Source of the DNA: Aequorivita sp.
Lineage (GTDB): Bacteria > Bacteroidota > Bacteroidia > Flavobacteriales > Flavobacteriaceae
Direction of reading: 5' to 3'
DNA: 5,696 nt
Assembly: GCA_020435865.1 (NCBI GenBank)
Contig: JAGQYZ010000315.1
Span: 1 to 5,696, forward strand
This document shows, piece by piece, positions 1-5,696 of the stretch (position 1 is its first letter; every line of letters starts with the position of its first letter). Below the pieces are notes generated by a model. The model did no database searches and was not told where the DNA came from. It saw nothing but the letters and a program-made list of their open reading frames with translations. The translations under genes and the position numbers were made by a program.

Positions 1-517
1 TTACCAATTGAATTATTTTATCAATAAAACCGTCTTTGAAAAGCACCGAAATAATTCCCAAAAAAACACCAATAATCATTGCGATTACAATTGCAGAAAC
101 CGCCAGAATAAAAGTGTTTGGAAGTGTTTCGGTAATCACTTCACTCACTTCTTTTCCGTTCTTTTGAAAAGATTCACGCAAATAAGGTGTCTTTAAAACA
201 ACTGTTGTTTTTCCTATTGAAAATAATTTTACCACATTGTATTTTCCTTCAGAAAGAAAGGTATAATCTTCAGGGTTTTTACTGTGAAAAGATATTGGTG
301 ACAAATCATTTAAATACCGCAAATATTGTACAGAAACAGGTTGGTCAAAACCATATTTCTTTTTTACTAAAGCAAGCTGTTCTGCGGTTTCATTTTGACC
401 CAACATCATTCGTGCCGGGTCTCCTGGAAGAATTGTGAACAAGAGAAAAATAACCGTTACAACCCCAAACAATGTGAGCAATGCATAACCCAATTTTTGA
501 AGTATATAGCCTGTCAC
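1..517 (-). CDS. DppB-like ABC transporter permease, N-terminal part (runs off left edge)
   Basis: This is an inner-membrane permease subunit of a peptide/nickel-type (DppB/OppB) ABC importer; the true substrate cannot be told from this piece. The visible 172 residues begin with one membrane helix (about residues 9-30), followed by the family hallmark LPGDPARMMLG (30-40). A soluble stretch with the KKYGFDQPVSVQYLRYL segment follows (52-69), then ETLPNTFILAVSAI (130-143) leading into the second helix (about 135-158). The C-terminal part, including the cytoplasmic loop that contacts the ATPase, lies outside the window. The start is GTG at 517-515. It is forced downstream because the TAA of the upstream gene (526-524) is in the same frame, and it gives the normal N terminus for the family. 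The extracytoplasmic region between residues 68 and 133 is roughly 30 residues longer than in E. coli DppB. It lies 6 bases after the DoxX/MauE-like gene, so co-transcription is likely. Family assignment is secure; substrate is unknown. Confidence 0.9.
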   Translation of the reverse strand, partial: MTGYILQKLGYALLTLFGVVTVIFLLFTILPGDPARMMLGQNETAEQLALVKKKYGFDQPVSVQYLRYLNDLSPISFHSKNPEDYTFLSEGKYNVVKLFSIGKTTVVLKTPYLRESFQKNGKEVSEVITETLPNTFILAVSAIVIAMIIGVFLGIISVLFKDGFIDKIIQLV

Positions 518-523
518 GTTTTC

Positions 524-2233
524 TTAGTTTATTTGTTCCATAGTGCGTGGCTCATAGACATAATCATCGCCAAAAAGAACTTTTGCATAATCTTCAATGG
601 TTTCTGTAAATCCTGCTTCCTTTCTTCTTTCGTTGACGGTTTCTGGATTTTCTATGGGCCAAATAAATGAACCGCGCGCATCATCATAACTCATTCCTTG
701 AGTACCATATATTTGTGGTTTTCCTTCCATCATCAAATAACGGTCTTCCATTATTGCATAAGAAGTTTTTGGTATTTCTCCAGCATCAGCTGCCCTTTTC
801 ACCAAAGGCAAATAAAGCGGAATCTTATCTGGATTGTGCTGCAAAACATTCCATGCCACAAGGTTTGATTCCTCGCCAACAACTGATTTTCCGGGATAAC
901 CCTTTTCAATAAAATATTTTTCAACAAAAACCATATTTACACTGTCCAAAACACTTTGCATTTGCGAAAGATCACCACTGTATTCAGCTTCGGAAAGTCC
1001 CATACTCTCACCCAGCTCTTTCCGTTCTTCTATAGATCGGGCCTGCATCAACTTTCGGTACTTTTGATCGAGCACTGCAATACTGTCTAACCGTTGTTTC
1101 AATGAAAGATCTAATTTAGGCTTTGCATTTTCAACTACTGGAAGTCGCAGTTTTTCCGCGTCGTTCCAGTGAAGTTTCTGCTTAATGGTTCCGTTATCCA
1201 GCTCCAAAATGCCAGGATTGCTACGAACGATCGTTTTCAAAGTAGTTTCATCACAGAAATAAAACTTGAAATTCAATTTATATTCTTCAGTCAAAGCTTC
1301 GGTCATTTCTTGTGAAGAAGCCGAAAGACCAATCACATTATAACCATTTTTTAGAGCTTTATCAGTAACTTCTTTTATAGGAATGAATCCATCTTTTTCG
1401 GTATTTCCTAAGCTATATGCAATAATAACCACAAGATTTTCTTCATTCAAAAATTGTGAAGTATAATCTTCACCGTCTCTCTCCATCGTGAAATCGTGTA
1501 TTGGTGGCGTGTAGCCTTCTTGGATCATTTCGGTTTCGGTGCTAATCAATTCCCCGTCAACCTGCGGATAGTCGCCATTTGTGGTTATTGTTTTTTCTTC
1601 GCCGTTAATATTGAACTTCCAATTATACTCATAAATAGGGCCGGGTGCATTTTCTGGAACGGTCATTCCTTCTTTTATATTAGCACCAATTTTATAGGGT
1701 CTAAAATCTATTATAGGCAAATGCTGCAATACATAATATGTTATACCTAAACAAGCTACGAATGACGCAAAAATAAGGATGCTTCGCGTTCCTTTTGTGA
1801 AAAATGGCTTAATGTATTTTCTACCTATAAAAAGAATTAAAATCAATATTAATAAAACAATATCTTTATAAAAAGATTCCCAAGGAGTTAGCTTTATAGC
1901 ATCACCAAAACAACCGCAGTCGGTCACTTTGTTGAAATAGGCAGAATAGAAAGTTAAAAATGTGAAGAATACAATCATAAGCAATAATGCCCAAAGTGTA
2001 AACTTTTTCAAATAACCCAGAAGCAATGCAATACCCAGCAAAACCTCAAAAATTACCAAGAAAATAGCAATCAAAAGCGCAAAAGGAATCAGGAATTCAA
2101 GATCCAAAACATCTGGAGCGAAGTATTCTTTTAATTTAAAAGAAAAACCAACAGGGTCGTTCAACTTAATCAATCCGCTAATTATGAAAAGTACTCCAAC
2201 TATTATTCGCGCTATTCCTACTATTATTTTCAT
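524..2233 (-). CDS. BT_3928-type DoxX/MauE-like membrane protein with thioredoxin-like domain and DUF6624-like C-terminal extension
   Basis: A 569-residue membrane-anchored envelope protein of uncertain function. Five hydrophobic helices are visible (about 4-24, 46-73, 78-98, 122-140, 150-170), in the manner of DoxX/MauE proteins. A conserved DCGCFGD motif (105-111, Cys106 and Cys108) sits in the loop after helix 3. Lysines 76-77 and the basic stretch 138-150 suggest those loops are cytoplasmic, which puts the Cys motif and everything after residue 170 in the periplasm. Residues about 240-360 look like a thioredoxin/AhpC-type fold (NLVVIIAYSLG at 266-276, then YNVIGLSAS at 298-306) but contain no CxxC; Cys327 is its only cysteine. 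From memory, family members usually end near here, at about 365 residues. Residues about 375-555 resemble DUF6624: LDSIAVLDQKYR (382-393), GYPGKSVVGEES (445-456), QH (465-466), EDR (496-498) and PQIYGTQ (506-512). The start is ATG, 19 bases after the DUF1599 gene, with an A-rich leader. A role in thiol/redox chemistry or quinone-linked electron transfer is inference from DoxX/MauE relatives. Confidence 0.85.
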   Translation of the reverse strand: MKIIVGIARIIVGVLFIISGLIKLNDPVGFSFKLKEYFAPDVLDLEFLIPFALLIAIFLVIFEVLLGIALLLGYLKKFTLWALLLMIVFFTFLTFYSAYFNKVTDCGCFGDAIKLTPWESFYKDIVLLILILILFIGRKYIKPFFTKGTRSILIFASFVACLGITYYVLQHLPIIDFRPYKIGANIKEGMTVPENAPGPIYEYNWKFNINGEEKTITTNGDYPQVDGELISTETEMIQEGYTPPIHDFTMERDGEDYTSQFLNEENLVVIIAYSLGNTEKDGFIPIKEVTDKALKNGYNVIGLSASSQEMTEALTEEYKLNFKFYFCDETTLKTIVRSNPGILELDNGTIKQKLHWNDAEKLRLPVVENAKPKLDLSLKQRLDSIAVLDQKYRKLMQARSIEERKELGESMGLSEAEYSGDLSQMQSVLDSVNMVFVEKYFIEKGYPGKSVVGEESNLVAWNVLQHNPDKIPLYLPLVKRAADAGEIPKTSYAIMEDRYLMMEGKPQIYGTQGMSYDDARGSFIWPIENPETVNERRKEAGFTETIEDYAKVLFGDDYVYEPRTMEQIN

Positions 2234-2252
2234 CTTTTTATTTATTGTTCGT

Positions 2253-2795
2253 TTAATTTTTTTCTTTCAAATGAATCAGTGCAAACACCGCATAATTGAT
2301 CATATCCTGATAATTAGCATCAATACCTTCAGAAACCAAGGTTTTCCCACTGTTATTTTCAATTTGTTTCACACGTAGCAATTTCTGAAGAATCAAGTCT
2401 GTTAAAGAACTTATGCGCATATCTCGCCACGCCTCGCCATAATCGTGGTTTTTGTCAATCATCAATTGTTTGGTTTTAGCCACTTGCTCATCATAAAGTT
2501 GGGTGGCTTCTTCCAAGGAAAGATCTGGCTGCTCCACTACTCCTTTTTCCAGCTGAATAAGCGCCATTATGGAATAATTTACAATCCCAACAAACTCACT
2601 GGTTTCATCTTCTTCAATTTTTTGTTCGGCATTTTGTTGCAAACCACGGATGCGTTGTGCTTTTATAAAAATTTGATCGGTCAATGATGGAAGCCGGAGA
2701 ATGCGCCATGCACTTCCGTAATCGTGCATTTTATTGATAAACAACTCTCTACATTTAGTAATTTGTTCATTATATTGATTTGAAGTATCTGCCAT
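2253..2795 (-). CDS. DUF1599 protein (nucleotide modification associated domain 1), two tandem domains
   Basis: A 180-residue soluble, probably cytoplasmic protein made of two copies of the DUF1599 domain, at about residues 11-84 and 104-178. Each copy has the same landmarks in order: HDYGSAW (24-30) and HDYGEAW (117-123), then SLTD (37-40 and 130-133), a basic helix with K/R residues (45-50 and 138-143), and an INY.I/V.ALI.L core (VNYSIMALIQL at 72-82, INYAVFALIHL at 166-176). Pfam names this family a nucleotide modification associated domain because of genome contexts in phage; the biochemical activity of the chromosomal Bacteroidota protein is not known to me. No signal peptide or membrane segment is seen. 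The ATG start at 2795 leaves a 130-base gap to the divergent folP gene, where a -7-like box points toward it. It is first in a leftward cluster and ends 19 bases before the DoxX/MauE-like gene. Family assignment is strong; function is open. Confidence 0.9.
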   Translation of the reverse strand: MADTSNQYNEQITKCRELFINKMHDYGSAWRILRLPSLTDQIFIKAQRIRGLQQNAEQKIEEDETSEFVGIVNYSIMALIQLEKGVVEQPDLSLEEATQLYDEQVAKTKQLMIDKNHDYGEAWRDMRISSLTDLILQKLLRVKQIENNSGKTLVSEGIDANYQDMINYAVFALIHLKEKN

Positions 2796-2831
2796 TAGTG
2801 ATTTGTAAGATTTTGCGTAAATTTCGCTTAA

Positions 2832-2866
2832 ATAGTTTAAAGTTCAAAGTTGAAAGCCCAAAGTTA
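2832..2866. repeat. Phased tandem heptamer array AAAGTTN in the divergent control region
   Basis: Five consecutive 7-base units lie in strict register: ATAGTTT (2832), AAAGTTC (2839), AAAGTTG (2846), AAAGCCC (2853) and AAAGTTA (2860). Three match AAAGTTN fully; one has a single mismatch and one has two. A further out-of-phase AAAGTTG lies at 2892-2898. The array sits between two divergent genes and overlaps the putative leftward -7 box. It could be a regulator array, a simple repeat arising by slippage, or a chance feature of AT-rich DNA; the sequence alone does not decide. Confidence 0.6.
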
Positions 2867-2871
2867 TTGGG
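2857..2871. repeat. Short dyad CCCAA-N5-TTGGG at the edge of the heptamer array
   Basis: Perfect 5-base inverted arms, CCCAA (2857-2861) and TTGGG (2867-2871), flank AGTTA and cover the putative leftward -7 box. A second short dyad, TTCAA-AG-TTGAA (2843-2854), lies beside it. They are too short for a terminator and are placed where an operator could be. Arms this short often arise by chance, so this is recorded as a weak candidate only. Confidence 0.25.
2859..2866 (-). promoter_or_regulatory. Candidate -7 box (TAnnTTTG type) for the leftward cluster
   Basis: Read on the minus strand, 2866-2859 is TAACTTTG, an exact match to the Bacteroidota -7 consensus TAnnTTTG. Transcription would begin a few bases further left and give a leader of roughly 55-60 bases before the DUF1599 ATG at 2795. 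No clear TTTG -33 element is visible at the expected distance upstream (about 2884-2890 reads as a poor match). The neighbouring heptamer gives CAACTTTG (2852-2845 on the minus strand), a near match. I could not find a convincing rightward promoter for folP; TAAATTTC at 2818-2825 is one base off but lacks a well-placed -33 element. Confidence 0.4.
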
Positions 2872-2925
2872 AAATGAGCACATTGTTGAAAAAAGTTGGA
2901 TTTTGAAAACTAAAATTTAAAAAAA

Positions 2926-3753
2926 TTGCAGACCATTAATTGCCACGGCAAACTTATAGACCTTTCCACCCCAAAAGTGATGGGCATCATCAATGTAACG
3001 CCAGATTCTTTTTATGATGGCGGAAAAACGTTTTCTGAAAAAGAAATTTTAAAACAAGCCGAAAAAATGATTTCGGAAGGCGCCACATTCTTGGATATTG
3101 GTGGTTACAGCACGCGACCGGGAGCAGATGAAATTTCTGAAAACGAAGAAATACAAAGAGTTGTTGAAGGCATTAAATGTATCCTGAAAAAATTTCCCAA
3201 CGCCCTAATTTCCATAGATACCTTCCGAAGTGAAGTTGCAAAAAAAGCTGTTGAAGCTGGCGCTGCTATTGTTAATGATGTTTCAGGCGGAACTTTAGAT
3301 GCTGAAATGTATAAAACCGTTGCAAAACTGAAAGTACCCTACATTTTGATGCACATGCGCGGCAACCCAAAAACAATGCTAAAACTGGCCGATTACAAAA
3401 ATGTTACTGTTGAAGTTTTAAAGGATTTATCAGAAAAAATTGCGTTGGGCCGAGCCGAAGGCATTAACGATATAATAGCCGATCCAGGTTTTGGTTTTGC
3501 GAAAACTCGTGAACAAAGCTTTCAGCTTTTGAATAATCTGGAACTTTTTGAAAATTTGGAAGTTCCAATTTTAGTCGGTGTTTCACGAAAATCGATGATT
3601 TATAAAACATTAGAAACTTCTGCTGAAAATGCGTTAAATGGAACAACTTCGCTGAACACAATTGCACTTTTAAAAGGCGCATCAATTTTAAGAGTACACG
3701 ATGTGAAAGAAGCTGTGGAATGTGTAAAATTGTTTCAAAACCTAAAATCTTGA
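2926..3753 (+). CDS. folP: Dihydropteroate synthase
   Basis: Cytoplasmic enzyme of folate synthesis that joins p-aminobenzoate to dihydropterin pyrophosphate to give dihydropteroate; it is the target of sulfonamides. The 275-residue length is normal, and the TIM-barrel motifs occur in order: GIINVTPDSFYDGG (20-33, with Asn23), the pABA/pyrophosphate loop GGYSTRPGA (59-67), SIDTFR with Asp98 (96-101), NDVSGG (117-122), the MHMRG strand (142-146), DPGFGFAK (186-193), the GVSRKS loop with Lys222 (218-223) and the C-terminal RVHD (256-259). No active-site residue appears to be missing. The start is TTG at 2926. An in-frame stop lies at 2911-2913, no ATG falls between, and the next ATG (codon 19) would remove the first strand. 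The leader is A-rich without a Shine-Dalgarno sequence. It is divergent from the DUF1599 gene and followed after 49 bases by cdaA on the same strand, with no terminator visible between them. Confidence 0.97.
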   Translation: MQTINCHGKLIDLSTPKVMGIINVTPDSFYDGGKTFSEKEILKQAEKMISEGATFLDIGGYSTRPGADEISENEEIQRVVEGIKCILKKFPNALISIDTFRSEVAKKAVEAGAAIVNDVSGGTLDAEMYKTVAKLKVPYILMHMRGNPKTMLKLADYKNVTVEVLKDLSEKIALGRAEGINDIIADPGFGFAKTREQSFQLLNNLELFENLEVPILVGVSRKSMIYKTLETSAENALNGTTSLNTIALLKGASILRVHDVKEAVECVKLFQNLKS

Positions 3754-3802
3754 ACGCAATTCATTTAAATTTTTAAAGTACTTTTACAAAAAACGCACAC
3801 CC

Positions 3803-4576
3803 TTGGATTTTCTTGATATTCGAATTATTGACATTGTAGATATTGTACTGGTGGCATTCCTGCTGTACTATCTCTATAATTTGGTTAAAGGTACTGTGGC
3901 CATCAATATTTTGATAGGTATTATTATTGTTTACACCATTTATATTGTCACCCAACTTTTGGAAATGGAGCTTTTGAGCAAAATTCTCGGTGGCTTTTTG
4001 GGCGTTGGAATGTTCGCTTTAGTGGTGGTCTTTCAACCAGAAATTCGGAAGTTTCTTTTAATGTTGGGTTCTACAAATTTCAATGCACGCCGAAGGTTTT
4101 TGAAGCAGTTTAAATTTTCAGGAAACGATGGAAACCTAAGCATAAACATAGAAGGAATAATAAAAGCCTGCAAAAAGATGTCTGTTTCACACACAGGAGC
4201 TTTGATTGTACTTCAACGCAACAATAGCCTCGATTTTGTAAAAAACACAGGAGACGAAATGAATCTTGAGGTAAATCAACCTATAATTGAAAGTATTTTT
4301 TTTAAAAACAGCCCGTTGCACGATGGCGCAATGATTATTGAAGAAAATAGAATTACTGCAACCCGAGTTATTCTGCCAGTTTCCAATGACAAAAAAATAC
4401 CTTTACGTTTTGGCCTTAGACACCGTGCAGCTGTTGGAATTACTGAAAAAACAGATGCTGTATGCTTAGTAGTTTCTGAAGAAAACGGACAGATTTCTTA
4501 TTTAAGAGATGGTGATTTTGTGCTTTTTGAAAATACAGATGAATTGTCTAAAATTTTGAAAAAGGATTTAAGTTAA
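3803..4576 (+). CDS. cdaA: Membrane diadenylate cyclase CdaA (TIGR00159 family)
   Basis: Makes the second messenger c-di-AMP from two ATP; in other bacteria c-di-AMP controls potassium and osmolyte balance and cell-wall stability. The 257 residues show three N-terminal membrane helices (about 10-28, 32-53 and 58-78), a short linker, and a cytoplasmic DisA_N (DAC) domain at about 113-235. Key motifs are present: GALIVL (132-137), the catalytic DGA in SPLHDGAMII (Asp174-Ala176), and the ATP-binding GLRHRAAVGITE (204-215, RHR at 206-208). The start is TTG at 3803. The frame is open upstream but has no ATG, and this TTG gives MDFLDIRIIDIVDIVLVA, the expected family N terminus. It follows folP by 49 bases and is probably co-transcribed. 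No cdaR or glmM, the partners known from Firmicutes, lies beside it. The next gene is convergent and begins its stop codon 2 bases away, so the unit ends here. The protein looks intact. Confidence 0.95.
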   Translation: MDFLDIRIIDIVDIVLVAFLLYYLYNLVKGTVAINILIGIIIVYTIYIVTQLLEMELLSKILGGFLGVGMFALVVVFQPEIRKFLLMLGSTNFNARRRFLKQFKFSGNDGNLSINIEGIIKACKKMSVSHTGALIVLQRNNSLDFVKNTGDEMNLEVNQPIIESIFFKNSPLHDGAMIIEENRITATRVILPVSNDKKIPLRFGLRHRAAVGITEKTDAVCLVVSEENGQISYLRDGDFVLFENTDELSKILKKDLS

Positions 4577-4578
4577 CA

Positions 4579-5696
4579 TTAAATAGCTTCTTCAGCCATA
4601 AATTGTACTTCGTAAAGATTTCTGTAAAAACCATTTTCAAATTTCAAAAGTTCTTTGTGTTTGCCCTCTTCCATAATTTTCCCATGGTCCATCACTATGA
4701 TTTTATCAGCTTTTTTGATGGTGGCCAAACGGTGCGCTATTACAATAGAAGTTCGGCCTTTGGTTATTTTATCTGTAGCTGTTTGAATCAATTCTTCGGA
4801 ATAGGTATCTACGGAAGAAGTAGCTTCATCCAAAACCAAAATGCTCGGTTTGCTGACGTAAGCACGCAAAAATGAAATGAGCTGTCGCTGTCCAGATGAA
4901 AGCATACTGCCGCGTTCCTTCACATTATAATGATACCCATCTGGAAGTGATTTTATAAATTTATGAACACCAATTTCTTTGGCAGCAGCAATAACTTCTT
5001 CCTCAGAAATATCGGGGTTACCTAAGGTTATATTTACCAAAATGGAATCCGCAAAAAGAAAAACATCCTGAAGCACTACGGCAATTTGCGCCCGAAGCGA
5101 AGCGAGTTTATAGTCCTTTAACGAAATTCCATCAATCAAAATCTCACCGCTGTTAATTTCATAAAAACGATTCAGTAGATTGATAATCGTACTTTTTCCG
5201 GCCCCAGTTGCACCCACAATGGCAACGGTTTCGCCTGGATTTGCTTTAAAGGAAATTCCTTTAATTACTTCTTCACCATCGTTATAACCAAAGTGAACAT
5301 TTTTGAATTCAATTTCGCCATTTGTGCTTGTGTAATCAACCGTTCCTGTATCCGCAATGTGTGACTTTGTATCGAGAATACCGAAGACTCGGTTTGCGGC
5401 AACCATTCCCATTTGCAGCGTGTTGAACTTATCAGCAATCTGTCTAAGCGGTCGAAAAAGCATTTCAGCATATTGAATAAAAGCTGTAATAATACCTAGT
5501 GTAACAACGCCACCGCCAATAACGTTTAAACCACCATACCAAACAACTAAACCTGTTGCCACAGCCCCAGTGGTTTCAGCGATTGGAAAGAAAATTGAGT
5601 TATACCAAACTGTTTTTATCCACGCTTTTCTGTGGTCTTTGTTTATTTCCTGAAAACGTTCATATTCTGTCTTTTCACGGGTAAAAATCTGTACTA
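4579..5696 (-). CDS. ABC exporter half-transporter (membrane domain fused to ATPase), C-terminal part; start beyond right edge
   Basis: Type IV (MsbA/LmrA-like) ABC exporter subunit in the inner membrane, expected to work as a dimer; substrate unknown. About 372 residues are visible, and the frame stays open to position 5696, so the first membrane helices are missing. The piece starts with VQIFTREKTEYERF, typical of the coupling region after helix 4. Helices 5 and 6 follow (about nt 5580-5450), then the nucleotide-binding domain. Motifs are Walker A GATGAGKST (nt 5214-5188), the Q-loop VLQDVFLF, signature LSSGQ (nt 4902-4888, Ser in place of the usual second residue Gly), Walker B ILVLDEATS with the catalytic Glu, D-loop SSVD and H-loop IAHRL. 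All catalytic residues appear present. It ends with MAEEAI and TAA at 4581-4579, convergent with cdaA across a 2-base gap. GTG at 5562 is not the start, because conserved transporter sequence continues upstream of it. Confidence 0.93.
   Translation of the reverse strand, partial: VQIFTREKTEYERFQEINKDHRKAWIKTVWYNSIFFPIAETTGAVATGLVVWYGGLNVIGGGVVTLGIITAFIQYAEMLFRPLRQIADKFNTLQMGMVAANRVFGILDTKSHIADTGTVDYTSTNGEIEFKNVHFGYNDGEEVIKGISFKANPGETVAIVGATGAGKSTIINLLNRFYEINSGEILIDGISLKDYKLASLRAQIAVVLQDVFLFADSILVNITLGNPDISEEEVIAAAKEIGVHKFIKSLPDGYHYNVKERGSMLSSGQRQLISFLRAYVSKPSILVLDEATSSVDTYSEELIQTATDKITKGRTSIVIAHRLATIKKADKIIVMDHGKIMEEGKHKELLKFENGFYRNLYEVQFMAEEAI

Noticed and set aside
8..670. Three open frames on the plus strand (8-196, 187-438, 395-670).
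   Set aside because: They are antisense to the permease and to the end of the DoxX/MauE-like gene; their translations show no recognisable domain and the minus-strand proteins are clearly conserved.
3775..3784. Palindrome AAAGTACTTT between folP and cdaA as an operator or terminator.
   Set aside because: Ten bases in AT-rich DNA with no GC stem or second copy; TACTTTTA beside it is one base off a -7 box but has no -33 partner.
3464..3955. Minus-strand open frames inside folP (3464-3685) and across the start of cdaA (3773-3955).
   Set aside because: Both lie opposite well-conserved coding sequence and translate to unrecognisable, low-complexity peptides.
4567..4583. Dyad TTTAA-GTTAACA-TTAAA at the cdaA/exporter junction as a bidirectional terminator.
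   Set aside because: The arms are only five A/T bases with no GC stem, too weak to support a terminator call.
4579..5562. Treating GTG at 5562 as the start of a free-standing ATPase.
   Set aside because: The frame continues upstream with typical exporter membrane-domain sequence (TREKTEYERF and onward) to the window edge, so the gene is a cut-off half-transporter.
1..5696. A defence, toxin-antitoxin, CRISPR or mobile system in the window.
   Set aside because: No repeat-spacer array, transposase, integrase, nuclease or small toxin-antitoxin pair is visible; the ATPase and the DUF1599 protein are better explained as transport and housekeeping-type genes.

Overview
The window looks like ordinary chromosome of a member of the Bacteroidota, most likely Flavobacteriaceae. 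The base composition is AT-rich, starts are preceded by A-rich leaders with no clear Shine-Dalgarno sequence, and the proteins match families typical of that group: a BT_3928-type DoxX/MauE protein, a duplicated DUF1599 protein and a folP-cdaA pair. I see no tRNA, rRNA, CRISPR array, insertion sequence, phage gene or origin. All assignments come from reading motifs; no search was run.

Layout. Positions 1-2795 hold a leftward cluster, read from right to left. It runs from a two-repeat DUF1599 protein (2795-2253), through a large five-helix DoxX/MauE-like membrane protein with a long periplasmic tail (2233-524), to the N-terminal part of a DppB-like ABC transporter permease that runs off the left edge (517-1). 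The gaps are 19 and 6 bases, so one transcript is likely. Positions 2796-2925 are a divergent control region with a phased array of heptamers (AAAGTTN) and one good Bacteroidota-type -7 box pointing left. Rightward from it run folP (dihydropteroate synthase, 2926-3753) and cdaA (membrane diadenylate cyclase, 3803-4576); both appear to start with TTG. A leftward ABC exporter half-transporter (5696-4579) enters from the right edge and ends 2 bases from the cdaA stop.

How the genes may work together. folP makes a folate precursor and cdaA makes the second messenger c-di-AMP. They share a strand, with a 49-base gap and no terminator between them, so they are probably co-transcribed. The leftward cluster has no obvious shared pathway: DUF1599 resembles nucleotide-related proteins, the DoxX/MauE protein looks like an envelope thiol or redox-linked protein, and the permease imports peptides or similar solutes.

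The most unusual item is the 569-residue DoxX/MauE protein. After the membrane domain and a thioredoxin-like domain without a CxxC site, it carries about 200 extra residues that resemble the uncharacterised DUF6624 domain. The second most unusual is the heptamer array in the divergent promoter region. I found no convincing complete new defence or mobile system.
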